Shown piece after piece: positions 34,265 to 44,186 of a stretch of DNA of 64,000 nucleotides. Position 1 is the first letter of the stretch, and the number at the start of each line of letters is the position of its first letter. A program made the position numbers and the translations under genes. Source of the stretch: Sphingobacterium yanglingense (lineage in GTDB: Bacteria; Bacteroidota; Bacteroidia; Sphingobacteriales; Sphingobacteriaceae); NCBI RefSeq assembly GCF_004363245.1, contig NZ_SNYV01000001.1:1-64000 (forward strand), given 5' to 3'. The notes below the pieces were generated by a model. The model ran no database searches. It was not told the origin of the DNA and saw only the letters and a list, made by a program, of their open reading frames with translations.

Positions 34265-35671
34265 TTAAGCATGGATAGCTCTATTAGCCGTAGCGGCCAA
34301 TGCAGCTTCTTTCAATGCTTCGGTAAACGTAGGGTGTGCATGACAGATTCTACCAATATCTTCTGCTGATGCTCTATATTCCATTGCTACCACAGCTTCA
34401 GCAATCATGTCTGCTGCACGTGGTCCAATCATATGTACACCTAAGACTTCATCAGTCTCTGCATCGGCCAATACCTTAACAAATCCGTCTGTATCTCCAG
34501 ATGCTTTCGCACGACCTGAGGCTTTGAAAGAGAACGATCCTGATTTATATTTTTTACCAGCTTCTTTTAATTGCTCTTCAGTCTGTCCTACTGAAGCTAC
34601 TTCTGGCCACGTATAGACTACTCCAGGAATCAAGTTGTAATCGATATGTGGTTTTTGTCCAGCGATACGCTCAGCAACATAGATACCCTCGTCTTCTGCT
34701 TTGTGGGCCAACATAGCTCCTTTGATAACGTCACCGATAGCATATATGCCTTCAACAGCCGTTTCTAAATGATCGTTTACTGGAATTTTGTTACCTCTCT
34801 CTTCTGGAGTGATACCGATGTTCTCTAAGCCCAAGTCTTTAGTGTAAGCTACACGTCCTACAGATACGATACAGTAATCGCCTTCAAAAGAAACGGCTTG
34901 TCCTTTACTATCTTCAGCAGTAACTGTTACTTTCTTGCCTTTTGCTGTCGCTCCGGTTACTTTGTGCCCCAAGAAAAACTCCATGCCTAAAGACTTTTTC
35001 AGAACACGTTGTAGTTCTTTACCTAGACCACCATCCATAGTACTGATGATTGATTTAGCGTATTCAATTACGGATACTTTAGCACCTAAACGAGCATAAA
35101 CAGATCCTAACTCAAGACCGATTACTCCACCACCGATAACGATGAGGTGTTTCGGAACTTCAGAAAGGTTTAAGGCTTCTGTAGAAGTGATGATACGTTG
35201 TTTGTCGATAGGTAAGAATGGCAATGCAGTCGGTTTTGAACCTGTTGCAATGATTACGTTTTTAGTCGTAAGTTCTTCGGTAGCACCATCTTTTTTAGTG
35301 ATTTTTATCGTGTTCTTGTTGACAAAAGAACCTACACCTTCGTACGAGTCAATTTTATTCTTTTTGAACAAATAAGTGATTCCTGCTGTATTTTGGGCTA
35401 TAACATCATCTTTACGCTCAATCATTTTCTTAACATCTATTTTAAGATTGCTAAGGCTGATTCCATGAGTCGCAAAAGAATGAGCTGCATTGTGATAATG
35501 CTCTGAAGTATCAAGTAAAGCTTTGGAAGGGATACAGCCTACGTTAAGACAAGTTCCTCCAAATGTACTGTACTTTTCTATTACTGCAGTTTTTAGACCT
35601 AATTGAGCGCAACGGATAGCGGCTACATAACCGCCAGGACCACTACCTATAACTATAACATCGTATTGCAT
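34265..35671 (-). CDS. lpdA: Dihydrolipoyl dehydrogenase (copy 2)
   Basis: 468 residues with all E3 motifs: GSGPGGYVAAIRCAQLG (FAD), GGTCLNVGCIPSKALLD (redox Cys pair), VIGGGVIGLELGSVYARLGA (NAD) and HAHPTFTEALKEA (active-site His). The CLNVGCIPSK form and overall layout resemble the E3 used by 2-oxoglutarate dehydrogenase in many bacteria and in mitochondria. It is clearly not a recent duplicate of the copy at 31728-33116: the two differ throughout, including in the redox motif. The E1/E2 genes are elsewhere. Codon bias suggests high expression. Confidence 0.95.
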   Translation of the reverse strand: MQYDVIVIGSGPGGYVAAIRCAQLGLKTAVIEKYSTFGGTCLNVGCIPSKALLDTSEHYHNAAHSFATHGISLSNLKIDVKKMIERKDDVIAQNTAGITYLFKKNKIDSYEGVGSFVNKNTIKITKKDGATEELTTKNVIIATGSKPTALPFLPIDKQRIITSTEALNLSEVPKHLIVIGGGVIGLELGSVYARLGAKVSVIEYAKSIISTMDGGLGKELQRVLKKSLGMEFFLGHKVTGATAKGKKVTVTAEDSKGQAVSFEGDYCIVSVGRVAYTKDLGLENIGITPEERGNKIPVNDHLETAVEGIYAIGDVIKGAMLAHKAEDEGIYVAERIAGQKPHIDYNLIPGVVYTWPEVASVGQTEEQLKEAGKKYKSGSFSFKASGRAKASGDTDGFVKVLADAETDEVLGVHMIGPRAADMIAEAVVAMEYRASAEDIGRICHAHPTFTEALKEAALAATANRAIHA

Positions 35672-35756
35672 GATTGCGAGTTTTAAATTTTCGGGGCTAA
35701 GTTAAGACTTATCTCCAAGTAATTCCAAAATATTGAGTCAAAAAACCCTCATAAAT

Positions 35757-35781
35757 AAAAAGGCACGAAACCGTGCCTTTT
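35757..35781 (-). terminator. terminator of the azurin gene
   Basis: AAAAGGCACG-AAAC-CGTGCCTTTT, a perfect 10-bp stem with flanking A/T runs, 20 bases past the azurin stop. Confidence 0.85.
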
Positions 35782-35801
35782 GTGCTCTAAATATTGTTTG
35801 A

Positions 35802-36335
35802 TTATTCCGCTACGATTTTACCGTGCATCACACCATAGTGTCCTGGGAAACTACAGATGTAGTCATATACACCTTTTTCTAAAGTTACAGAGATTTTGTC
35901 TTCTTCGCCAGGACCCAATAATTTGGTATGTGCTACGATAGAAGATAAAGCTGATTTAGGAATGTATTCATTGTCCGCAGCAGCAGAAGCTTCTCCACCA
36001 AAAGTAGGTAAATCTACACCAGGTTTTAATATTACCAAGTTATGTCCCATTGATTCTTTTGGCATTTTACCTACATTTTTCAATGTCAATTCCAAAGGCT
36101 CACCTGCTTTTACACGAATCAATTCCGTGTTAAATTTCATTTGGTCATTACCTTCTACAGTCCAACTGTTTGAAATCGTTACGTTCTCAATACCAGGTAC
36201 TGTTTCCGCTGTAGACCCAGATGCTGTTTCCTCCGTTTTGTTTTCTGTCGAACCTTCTGTTTTGGTGTTGTTTCCTCCACATGCTGCCAAAGAGACAACT
36301 GCAGCTAGGACAGGGATAAAAAATAGTTTTTTCAT
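35802..36335 (-). CDS. Azurin-like type 1 copper lipoprotein
   Basis: 177 residues. A lipoprotein signal ends at Cys19 (SLAACGGN), followed by a Thr/Glu/Ser-rich linker and a cupredoxin domain from about residue 50. The copper ligands are visible: the His of SMGHNLVIL, then Cys, His and Met in YICSFPGHYGVMHG. Azurins carry single electrons in the periplasm; with the cbb3 oxidase encoded in this window it could be an electron donor, but that is inference. The ~180-base upstream gap holds only a one-mismatch -7 box (TACCTTTA, near 36475-36482). Confidence 0.92.
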   Translation of the reverse strand: MKKLFFIPVLAAVVSLAACGGNNTKTEGSTENKTEETASGSTAETVPGIENVTISNSWTVEGNDQMKFNTELIRVKAGEPLELTLKNVGKMPKESMGHNLVILKPGVDLPTFGGEASAAADNEYIPKSALSSIVAHTKLLGPGEEDKISVTLEKGVYDYICSFPGHYGVMHGKIVAE

Positions 36336-36517
36336 TGAAATTTGATTAAATTAAGGATATAGAATACGACGTACTGCTATACCCGTTTCATTTTGTTTAA
36401 TGACGCTGCTAAAAGAATCCTTCCTTCCTGCGGAGGCTGCTTTTATGCAACTTCTGTCGTTGTGAATATAACGCTTAAAGGTACTAAAAATAAAAGAATT
36501 AAAGGTTGACCTCTTAT

Positions 36518-38140
36518 TCAAAATGGCAAATTACTGACTTTCTCAGGCTGACATATTTTTGTTATCTTTTTGTAGAGTTCGGTAGGCTCAAATGGCTTAC
36601 CAATTACTTCATCCGCACCGACCTGAAATGCAGCCTGCTGTTCGTGTTCTAATACGGATGCAGAAATCGTAATGATCGGTGTTTGCCTACGTGCTGGATT
36701 GATATTGCCCCGTATTTCTTTGATTGCTTCAAAGCCACTCATGACAGGCATATGGGTGTCCATTAACACCAAATCGAAGTTGTCTTTTTCTAAAGCTTCT
36801 AGTGCTAATCTTCCATTTTTGACGACCGTTACTTTACAGTTCCAGGTCTGTAGCATATGTGCCAGCATAAAGCTGTTAAGTTCATTGTCTTCAGCTACCA
36901 ATATATTTATATTGTCCAGTTTCGGGAATTGAGAGTAGGGCAGATTTGTTTCCCGTTTTATTTTTATTGTATTTTCTGCAGCTTTGATGTCCACAATAAA
37001 TGAAAATTCAGACCCCTGTCCATAAATGCTCTTCGCATGTACCTCACCATCCAAAAGCTCCGCAAGTCGTTTTACAATCGCCAAGCCTAATCCTGTGCCT
37101 CCAAATTTTTTAGTGATGCCATCATCTCCCTGTTCAAATGCTAGAAATATTTTATCGACAGAATCTGGTTTGATGCCGATCCCTGTATCGCTGACTGAAA
37201 ACTTTATTTTATGAATGTCATTATTCTTTTCTAGTGATTCTACAGCCAACGTTATTTTTCCTCTCTCTGTGAATTTTAGGCTGTTCGATACGAAATTGCT
37301 TATGATCTGCTCAAGGCGTAGGGAGTCGAAGTACACATGTGTCGGTAGTTTTGCATCCAGAATGACATCGAAATCTAGTTTTTTATCGGAAGCTTTAATC
37401 TTGAACATCTGCCCTAGATCTAAAAGCAGGTTGGTGAAATGAAAATCTTCCATTTCAATTTTCATCATTCCTGAATCGATTTTAGAGATGTCAAGAATAT
37501 CATTGATGATAAGTAGTAGCGAATTGGAGGCAATTTCTAATCTGTTGACCCAGTCCAATTGCTCGAAGTTCAGATTGGCATTTTTTAACATGTGTACGAT
37601 TCCTTTGATCCCATTGATCGGGGTTCTTATTTCGTGGCTCATGTTTGCCAAAAAGATTTCCTTGGACTTGCGGGCCTGTTCTGCCTCCTGATTGGCCTGT
37701 ATCAGCGCTTTTTTTGACTCCTCTAATTCGATATTCTTTTGTATGATTTCCTCTTGGATATGGATCTGCTTGATGAAAGAGGTTACTTTGGCAATAGTGA
37801 TCTCCGGATTCAATGGCTTGTATAGGTAGTCAACGGCACCACTTTGTAATCCTTTGATGAGATACTTGTCCTCTTTGGAGATCGCTGTGACCATTACAGC
37901 CATGATATGACTAGTTTTTGGATTTGATTTCAGTAATGATACAAATTCAAAACCATTGATTTCGGGCATCTGTACGTCTACGAGAGCCAGGGCGATATCA
38001 TTCTTCCAGCAGAGTTTAAGGGCCTCATTAGGATCCGTAGAACATATAATATTAATATTCTCGATGTCTGCTAAGAGGGCCTGTAAGCTTATGATGTTTT
38101 CTTCTTTGTCGTCAAGTATTAATAAGTTTATGTTTTTCAT
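36518..38140 (-). CDS. REC - histidine kinase - REC hybrid sensor protein
   Basis: 540 residues with an N-terminal receiver domain (phosphoacceptor Asp in LALVDVQMPEINGF, about 54), a short coiled segment, HisKA with the phosphorylated His in NMSHEIRTPINGI, an HATPase domain (DTGIGI, GGTGLGLAIV), and a second receiver near residues 410-530 (VLMDTHMPVMSGFEAI). There is no membrane segment or sensor domain, so it must receive its signal from a partner, most simply the hybrid kinase encoded at the head of the operon. Its ATG overlaps the CheB stop (ATGA). No DNA-binding output domain is present. Confidence 0.93.
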   Translation of the reverse strand: MKNINLLILDDKEENIISLQALLADIENINIICSTDPNEALKLCWKNDIALALVDVQMPEINGFEFVSLLKSNPKTSHIMAVMVTAISKEDKYLIKGLQSGAVDYLYKPLNPEITIAKVTSFIKQIHIQEEIIQKNIELEESKKALIQANQEAEQARKSKEIFLANMSHEIRTPINGIKGIVHMLKNANLNFEQLDWVNRLEIASNSLLLIINDILDISKIDSGMMKIEMEDFHFTNLLLDLGQMFKIKASDKKLDFDVILDAKLPTHVYFDSLRLEQIISNFVSNSLKFTERGKITLAVESLEKNNDIHKIKFSVSDTGIGIKPDSVDKIFLAFEQGDDGITKKFGGTGLGLAIVKRLAELLDGEVHAKSIYGQGSEFSFIVDIKAAENTIKIKRETNLPYSQFPKLDNINILVAEDNELNSFMLAHMLQTWNCKVTVVKNGRLALEALEKDNFDLVLMDTHMPVMSGFEAIKEIRGNINPARRQTPIITISASVLEHEQQAAFQVGADEVIGKPFEPTELYKKITKICQPEKVSNLPF

Positions 38141-38715
38141 GGTGACTGGAGATTGTAGCTAAAATAACGTATTATTTCTTGGTTTTTAAGAATAGTGGAA
38201 GTATTGGTTTCTTGAATTCCTGAAAGTGGCATGGTATCGATCAGTGCATCTTCTGGTTTTTGGATAAAAGTCTTTCCTCCAAAATCTTCAATTGTTTTTA
38301 ATCCATGGGCACCATCTGCATTGGCTCCCGATAGCAGAAAAGCGCTACAGTTTGTTTGGTATACCTGTGCACAGGTTTCAAAAAGTACATCGATAGAAGG
38401 TTTTGCATAATTGACATGCTCAGAGCTGTCCAAAGCAAAGGTTTTGTCGGGCTCAATAAGAAGGTGGTAGCCTGGAGGTGCAAAATAGATGATATCATTT
38501 TCGATAGGCATCTTGTCTATAATAGCTACTACAGGTCTATTCAGTTTTTTTGAGAGATTTTGTTCTATCTCGGAGTTGAATGTTGCGCTGCGGTGTATTA
38601 TAATACAAAGTGCATAGCCCAACTGTGCAGGGAGGTTGTCCAGTATTTCTGTAATCAGTAATAAAGAACCTGCCGAGCCACCGATGAGCACTATTTTGTC
38701 CGCGTTATCTTTCAT
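38137..38715 (-). CDS. CheB-type methylesterase domain protein
   Basis: 192 residues forming a lone CheB catalytic domain. The triad is recognisable: Ser in LIGGSAGSLLLI, His in CIIIHRSATF, Asp in LLSGANADGAHGL. The receiver domain that regulates classical CheB is absent. In chemotaxis CheB demethylates receptor glutamates, but no receptor, CheA or CheW is encoded here, so the substrate is likely a protein of this operon or a glutamate-methylated kinase. It overlaps the genes on both sides by four bases. Confidence 0.9.
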   Translation of the reverse strand: MKDNADKIVLIGGSAGSLLLITEILDNLPAQLGYALCIIIHRSATFNSEIEQNLSKKLNRPVVAIIDKMPIENDIIYFAPPGYHLLIEPDKTFALDSSEHVNYAKPSIDVLFETCAQVYQTNCSAFLLSGANADGAHGLKTIEDFGGKTFIQKPEDALIDTMPLSGIQETNTSTILKNQEIIRYFSYNLQSP

Positions 38716-39548
38716 TTAATTTTTTGGTAGATATTGAGTGTGCTGTCTATGACTTTAAACTTACTCTTAATTGGATGTCCATATAGACTTTCTTTGGTCC
38801 CTAGGCATAGAAAACCGAAGAGAGCCAATGATTGATAGAACAGGTTCAAAACACGCTCTTGCAGTTCTTTGTCAAAATATATCATTACATTACGGCATAG
38901 GATCAGCTGGAATTCGTTGAATACATTGTCAGAGACCAGGTTGTGTGTCGAAAAAAGCACTTTGTTTCGATATTCGTTGTTTATGATGGCCGCATCATAC
39001 ATCGCAGTATAGTGGGAAGAGAATTCGGATGTCAGTCCCGATTTATTAAAGTTGTCGGTATACGATTTCATTTTGGCTAATGGATAAACGCCTTTACGGG
39101 CAAAATCTAATGCTTTTAAACTAACGTCGGTGCCATATAGAAAGGACCTATCCAATAGATTATTTTCTTTTAGCAATATAGCCAATGAATATGCTTCTTC
39201 GCCTGTAGCACAACCTGCACTCCATAATCGAAGCTGTGGGTAGGTCTCTAAGTAGGGGAACGTTTTAGCTTTTAGTTGTTTGAAAAACTCAGGATCCCTG
39301 AACATCTCGGTTACGTTGACGACTAGCTCCTGGATAAAATAATTTTCGAATCCATCGATATTTAGAATGGCATTTTTTAAGTCTACCAAATCCATTTTTT
39401 CGACAATGAGAAAGCGTTCTACCCGGCGTTTGAGAGATGATTTTGAATATCCACTAAGGTCAAATTCTGAAATGTTTTTCAACAGATAGATTAGCTCATC
39501 CAGGTCCGTAAAACTAATAAAATCACTGTTATGTGTTAGCCCAACCAT
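38712..39548 (-). CDS. CheR-type protein-glutamate methyltransferase
   Basis: 278 residues with the CheR N-terminal helical domain and SAM-binding domain: WSAGCATGEEAYSLAILL (SAM loop), YGTDVSLKALDFARKGVYP and LILCRNVMIYFDKELQ. It transfers methyl groups from S-adenosylmethionine to glutamate side chains. It overlaps the kinase gene before it by 13 bases and cheB after it by four. With cheB it forms a complete methylation/demethylation pair placed between two hybrid kinases. Confidence 0.93.
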   Translation of the reverse strand: MVGLTHNSDFISFTDLDELIYLLKNISEFDLSGYSKSSLKRRVERFLIVEKMDLVDLKNAILNIDGFENYFIQELVVNVTEMFRDPEFFKQLKAKTFPYLETYPQLRLWSAGCATGEEAYSLAILLKENNLLDRSFLYGTDVSLKALDFARKGVYPLAKMKSYTDNFNKSGLTSEFSSHYTAMYDAAIINNEYRNKVLFSTHNLVSDNVFNEFQLILCRNVMIYFDKELQERVLNLFYQSLALFGFLCLGTKESLYGHPIKSKFKVIDSTLNIYQKIK

Positions 39549-42500
39549 ACCTGCATTAATGATGTTAGTTTATCGATGTCAATAGGCTTACTGACATAAT
39601 CATTGGCACCGATCTGTATAGATTTTTCACGATCTCCTTTCATTGCTTTGGCTGTTACAGCCAGTATAGGGATGTTTTTGTATTTCAGATCCTCACGGAT
39701 TATTTTGATTGCTTCATATCCGTCCATTTCCGGCATCATGATATCCATCAAGATGATGTCAATATTATTGTCAGGATTGCTCATGATCTGCACGGCTTCT
39801 TTTCCATTATTGGCAATTTCTATTTCCATCTCAAAGCTTTGTAGTGAGGTGGTCAGGGCAAATATATTTCGCATGTCATCATCTGCTACCAATACACGTT
39901 TGCCCTTGAGATTACTCGTTTGTTGGATGTTGCCCATATTCTTGATAGGTTGGTAAGAAGTGTCGTTTATTTTATTTAAAAACAAATTGACTTCATCTAT
40001 CAGTCGGTCGCTCGATTTGTCCGATTTTAGGATAGTGGCTCTAGCATCTGCCAGTATTTGATCGTACTGTTCCTTAGGAAGTTCGTAAGCTGTGTTTATA
40101 ATAATTGGAATGTTGACCAGTTTTGGCGTCTCTTTTATTTTTTCAATCAAATCTAAACCGTTGCCATCAGGGAGTTGCATATCGAGGATGATACAGTCGA
40201 TATTCACCTCTTCGTTCAGTTTGTCCCAAGCTGCAGCAAGCGAAAATGTCTGGATTACATTAATGTTGTGGTCTGCAAATGAATCTTTGATGAATTCGCT
40301 TTGCAACTCCTGGTCTTCGATCAATAATATTTTCTTGACAGATTGGCTCACATTTAAGTTTATCGTTTCAAATGTATTCTGTATAGTGTCTGCTGTTACC
40401 GGCTTGTGCATAAAACCTATAGCTCCTTTTTCTAGGAAGTCTTTCTTGTTAAAAGTCGCTGCAGACATCATGTGTACCGGTATGTGTTTGGTGGATGGAT
40501 TTTCCTTGAGCATTCTCAATACCTCCCAACCGTCGGCGATAGGCAGCATGACATCTAGAATGATGGCATCTGGTATGGTCTGTAGGGCTTCTTCAAATCC
40601 TTTTGCTCCGTCATGTGCGAGCGTTACGATAAAGCCATATTCCTCTGCAAATCCTTTTAATATGTCTGCAAAATTGATGTCATCTTCGATGATAAGGATT
40701 TTACGGTCTTTTTGGACTGCAGGTAGTTCTTGTTCCGGTACTTTTTCTGAAATTGGTTTAACGCTTTCTTTTTTCTCTGCGACAACCTGTTTCTTTGCCA
40801 TTTCGACGGCCTCAAAAGGGGCATAAGGGATGATCAATACAAAGGTGCTGCCTTTGCCCAATTCGCTATCCAAGGTGACCCGTCCGCCTAATAAAGAAGC
40901 GATTTCTCGGCTAATGGATAATCCGAGTCCCGTACCACCATATTTACGGCTTGTTGATCCGTCTTCCTGTCTAAATGCTTCAAATATAAGCTCTTGTTTT
41001 TCTTTTGTGATCCCTTTCCCAGAGTCTTTGACTTCAAAGAAAAGATTGTTGGCCTGCATCCGGATATTCAGTTCTACCGAACCGTTTATAGGCGTGAATT
41101 TAAAGGCATTGGATAGGAAATTCTTTATCACCTGTTGCAATCTATACTCGTCCGAAAGGAAGTCTTTCGGAACTTCAGGTGCGATCTGTGTTGTAAAGGT
41201 AATACCTTTGTCTTTTGCTACAGCGCGGAAGAGTTCCTCTGTGTTTTCAATAAAATCTTTGGTGTAGATCTTATCAACATTTAAGTCTATTTTCCCAGAT
41301 TCAATCTTTGCTAAGTCCAACAATTCATTAATAAGTTCTAAGAGATCCGTACCCGCACCATGTATTACACTGGCGTATTTGACCTGTTCTGTATTGAGGT
41401 TTTTCGCTTTATTATCCTGTAGTAATTTAGCAAGGATCAAAATACTGTTTAGGGGGGTCCTTAGTTCGTGGCTCATATTCGCCATGAATTCGGATTTGTA
41501 TCTGCTCGCCTGTTGTACCTCACTTATTTTTTGCTCTACGACTTTATGGGCATCATTGAGTTCATTGTTTCGCTTCTCTACTTCCGCTGCCTTTTGATTT
41601 AGCTCCGTATTGGTCTGCGTGAGCTCCTCTTGTTGTACACGGAGTTCTTCTTCAGAAGATTCTAATAGGTGGGTCTTGTGGATAAGTTCTTCGTTTGTTA
41701 TACGGAGCTCTTCTTGTTGTGCTTCTAGCTCTTCGGTCTGTCGTTGGGTTTCCTCGAGCAGTTGCTCTACCAATAAGTGGCTCTGTCCGAATTTGATCCG
41801 TGTAGCTATAATCCGGCTGATTCGCACTAGGTAGTCTTGGTATCTTTTTTGATCCCCTTCCTCACAACATGCTGCCATTTCAATAACACCAAGACAATGC
41901 CCCTCATGGACCAAAGGCGAGATAAATACAGTGGATGGTAGCTGGTTTAGTGTTCCAGTTTGTGTGTTTAGGTGGTTGGAGTCTTTTATCTCCTGAACAA
42001 TAAAATTTTTATCTTCGACGACCTTTCCCAAAAAGCCTTCACCGCTGACAAATCCAGTGAGGTTCGAAGCGTTCTTTAATCCCAATGAGGCCGTCAGTGT
42101 GAATTCATAGGAGTCTAACTTTCTGATGTACATAGCGATGGCCTGTAAGGGTACCTGTTTGTTCAGTAAATCAGTGACAATACTACTTATTTTCTCACTT
42201 TCATCGATACCACTTATTTTATCAGCGACATAAGCACTGTTTTCTAAAATCCAATTTGTGTCTTCAATCTTGCTTCTTGCTTCTTCAAACTCTTTATTGA
42301 CTATTTGTAATTCATTACTGGACTTGCGTAATTGATTTAGGAGCTGGAAGATTTTATAAAATACGTATCCGATTATTAGGAGGCTTATGGCGATCAATCC
42401 TATAGTGATGGATTCTACATCATTGATGTATTTTTCGTTGCGGGCCATTTCCTTGGCTCGATTGGCAATTACAGATCCGACAAATACATTGGTAGATTGT

Positions 42501-42931
42501 AAGTTTTTTTCTTGTTCTTCGATCCAGTGATTGATGGCTTCATCTTTAGACAGTGTAGTGCCGGGAGTGACGTTGGTCAATACAAATTCGATACGATCGA
42601 TTAGGTGTTGTGCATTTTCTCTGTTTTCCGAACTAATGGTCTGTAGCGCAGTGACCTGCTTTTTAAGTGCATCCTTATGTGTCGTAGCTTCGAATTCAGC
42701 ATTCTGTTTGCCCTTTATCTGATCAATTCGTGCGCGGGTCAGGTTATAGAAATCCGTATTTATAGCTGTGGCTGCTTGCAGTTGGCCCTGTGAGTTCTTG
42801 ATGATTTCATCATTCCTAACCATATAGTTAGAAAACTGCTTAAACAAATAAAGTATAGATACTAAGATAATTGCAATAGCAACGCCAATACTTATAAAAA
42901 CTTGTGTTTTTAATTTGTTTCGTTTATTCAT
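39536..42931 (-). CDS. Membrane hybrid histidine kinase: CHASE3-GAF-HK-three receivers
   Basis: 1131 residues. Two membrane helices (about 11-31 and 181-202) flank a ~150-residue extracytoplasmic helical domain resembling CHASE3. Then come a GAF domain (about 245-390), a long coiled coil rich in Glu and Gln (about 390-480), HisKA (NMSHELRTPLNSIL), HATPase (GGTGLGLSIS) and three receivers, each with its phosphoacceptor motif: AIILDVMLPIADGWE, CIILDMQLPDGNGL and IILMDIMMPEMDGYEA. It senses an unknown envelope signal and can pass phosphate to the downstream REC-HK-REC protein. The coiled coil is a plausible site for CheR/CheB modification, as receptors are methylated on such helices; that is inference. 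Confidence 0.92.
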   Translation of the reverse strand: MNKRNKLKTQVFISIGVAIAIILVSILYLFKQFSNYMVRNDEIIKNSQGQLQAATAINTDFYNLTRARIDQIKGKQNAEFEATTHKDALKKQVTALQTISSENRENAQHLIDRIEFVLTNVTPGTTLSKDEAINHWIEEQEKNLQSTNVFVGSVIANRAKEMARNEKYINDVESITIGLIAISLLIIGYVFYKIFQLLNQLRKSSNELQIVNKEFEEARSKIEDTNWILENSAYVADKISGIDESEKISSIVTDLLNKQVPLQAIAMYIRKLDSYEFTLTASLGLKNASNLTGFVSGEGFLGKVVEDKNFIVQEIKDSNHLNTQTGTLNQLPSTVFISPLVHEGHCLGVIEMAACCEEGDQKRYQDYLVRISRIIATRIKFGQSHLLVEQLLEETQRQTEELEAQQEELRITNEELIHKTHLLESSEEELRVQQEELTQTNTELNQKAAEVEKRNNELNDAHKVVEQKISEVQQASRYKSEFMANMSHELRTPLNSILILAKLLQDNKAKNLNTEQVKYASVIHGAGTDLLELINELLDLAKIESGKIDLNVDKIYTKDFIENTEELFRAVAKDKGITFTTQIAPEVPKDFLSDEYRLQQVIKNFLSNAFKFTPINGSVELNIRMQANNLFFEVKDSGKGITKEKQELIFEAFRQEDGSTSRKYGGTGLGLSISREIASLLGGRVTLDSELGKGSTFVLIIPYAPFEAVEMAKKQVVAEKKESVKPISEKVPEQELPAVQKDRKILIIEDDINFADILKGFAEEYGFIVTLAHDGAKGFEEALQTIPDAIILDVMLPIADGWEVLRMLKENPSTKHIPVHMMSAATFNKKDFLEKGAIGFMHKPVTADTIQNTFETINLNVSQSVKKILLIEDQELQSEFIKDSFADHNINVIQTFSLAAAWDKLNEEVNIDCIILDMQLPDGNGLDLIEKIKETPKLVNIPIIINTAYELPKEQYDQILADARATILKSDKSSDRLIDEVNLFLNKINDTSYQPIKNMGNIQQTSNLKGKRVLVADDDMRNIFALTTSLQSFEMEIEIANNGKEAVQIMSNPDNNIDIILMDIMMPEMDGYEAIKIIREDLKYKNIPILAVTAKAMKGDREKSIQIGANDYVSKPIDIDKLTSLMQVWLG

Positions 42932-43032
42932 GGATGGTGATTTCTAAAACAATGTAAAAAAAACTAAAAATATTCCGTCTATATAAAGTTTACACTTTGT
43001 TTTTCATTCATTCGGACTAGGTCAGATTAATG

Positions 43033-43040
43033 CAAAGGTA
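43033..43040 (-). promoter_or_regulatory. -7 promoter element of the kinase/CheR/CheB operon
   Basis: Exact TACCTTTG on the minus strand, 101 bases before the ATG at 42931. The long AT-rich leader contains no obvious structure. Confidence 0.55.
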
Positions 43041-43152
43041 TATAAATGTTTAAATTTCTTTATAAGGATTTCTAAGAATCTAAAGCAGATTATGCTTAAA
43101 AAATTAAAATAAATTAATATCTTTAAAAAGCTATTTTTAAAAATATTAATTT

Positions 43153-44136
43153 ATGAATTCAGACGTTTCTTTAATTCTAACGGTCATTGGGGCTGTAGTC
43201 GCATTGTTCTTATTACTTTACCTATTACCGGTCAATCTATGGTTTACCGCTCAACTTTCCAACGTACGTATCAGTCTACTGAATCTTGTGTTAATGCGCT
43301 TACGGAAAGTTTCTCCGGCATTGGTTACGAATGCGATGATTACCTCGACCAAAGCAGGACTCCGTATCAGTACCAATGATATTGAGACACACTATCTTGC
43401 AGGTGGAAATGTAAATAAGGTGATCAAAGCCTTGATTTCAGCAGATAAGGCTAATATTCCTCTGGATTTTAAACTCGCTACAGCGATCGATTTAGCTGGA
43501 AGGGATGTTTTTGATGCGGTGCAGCTTTCTGTTAACCCTCAGGTTATTAATACACCTCCTGTAGCGGCTGTTGCCAAGGATGGTATACAGTTGATCGCAA
43601 AGGCAAGAGTTACGGTACGTGCTAATATTAATCAGTTGGTCGGTGGTGCCGGAGAGGAAACGATTTTAGCTCGTGTGGGTGAAGGTATCGTCACTACGAT
43701 AGGATCTTCTGCAAATCATAAAGAGGTACTGGAAAACCCTGACCGTATTTCCAAGACTGTATTGTCGAAAGGATTGGATTCGGGAACAGCCTTTGAGATT
43801 CTATCTATTGACATCGCTGATATCGATATCGGTGAAAACGTAGGTGCAAAATTGCAGACTGACCAAGCAGAGGCTGACCTTAAAGTGGCTAATGCCCGTG
43901 CTGAGGAGCGTCGTGCTATGGCTGTTGCGAATGAGCAGGAGATGAGAGCGAAAGCACAGGAAGCTAAGGCTAAGGTGATTGAAGCGGAAGCACAGGTGCC
44001 ATTAGCAATGGCAGAAGCTTTTCGTAGCGGTAATCTAGGAGTTATGGATTACTACAAGATGCAAAATATCCAAGCGGATACAGATATGCGTTCGTCCATA
44101 TCCAATCCTAAAGGCACGGACAAGAATAAGTCTTAA
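43153..44136 (+). CDS. floA: Flotillin-like protein FloA
   Basis: 327 residues, the standard FloA (UPF0365/YqfA) length. A membrane segment near residues 7-27 is followed by the family-specific block [20 protein letters not shown] and the SPFH-like core, then the Ala/Glu-rich helix [20 protein letters not shown]. Flotillins scaffold ordered membrane domains. In other bacteria the gene often neighbours an NfeD-type protein, which is not adjacent here. A one-mismatch -7 box (TATCTTTA) lies upstream. It is a single-gene unit with its own terminator. Confidence 0.95.
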   Translation: MNSDVSLILTVIGAVVALFLLLYLLPVNLWFTAQLSNVRISLLNLVLMRLRKVSPALVTNAMITSTKAGLRISTNDIETHYLAGGNVNKVIKALISADKANIPLDFKLATAIDLAGRDVFDAVQLSVNPQVINTPPVAAVAKDGIQLIAKARVTVRANINQLVGGAGEETILARVGEGIVTTIGSSANHKEVLENPDRISKTVLSKGLDSGTAFEILSIDIADIDIGENVGAKLQTDQAEADLKVANARAEERRAMAVANEQEMRAKAQEAKAKVIEAEAQVPLAMAEAFRSGNLGVMDYYKMQNIQADTDMRSSISNPKGTDKNKS

Positions 44137-44158
44137 GGCAAGATATTATTATAAATTG

Positions 44159-44186
44159 AAGGGGCATGAAAATGCCCCTTTTTTTC
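44159..44186 (+). terminator. terminator of floA
   Basis: GGGGCAT-GAAA-ATGCCCC stem followed by seven T residues. Confidence 0.9.

Noticed and set aside
38137..39548. Chemotaxis gene cluster
   Set aside because: Only CheR and CheB are present; receptors, CheA, CheW and CheY-only genes are missing, so a motility role is not supported.
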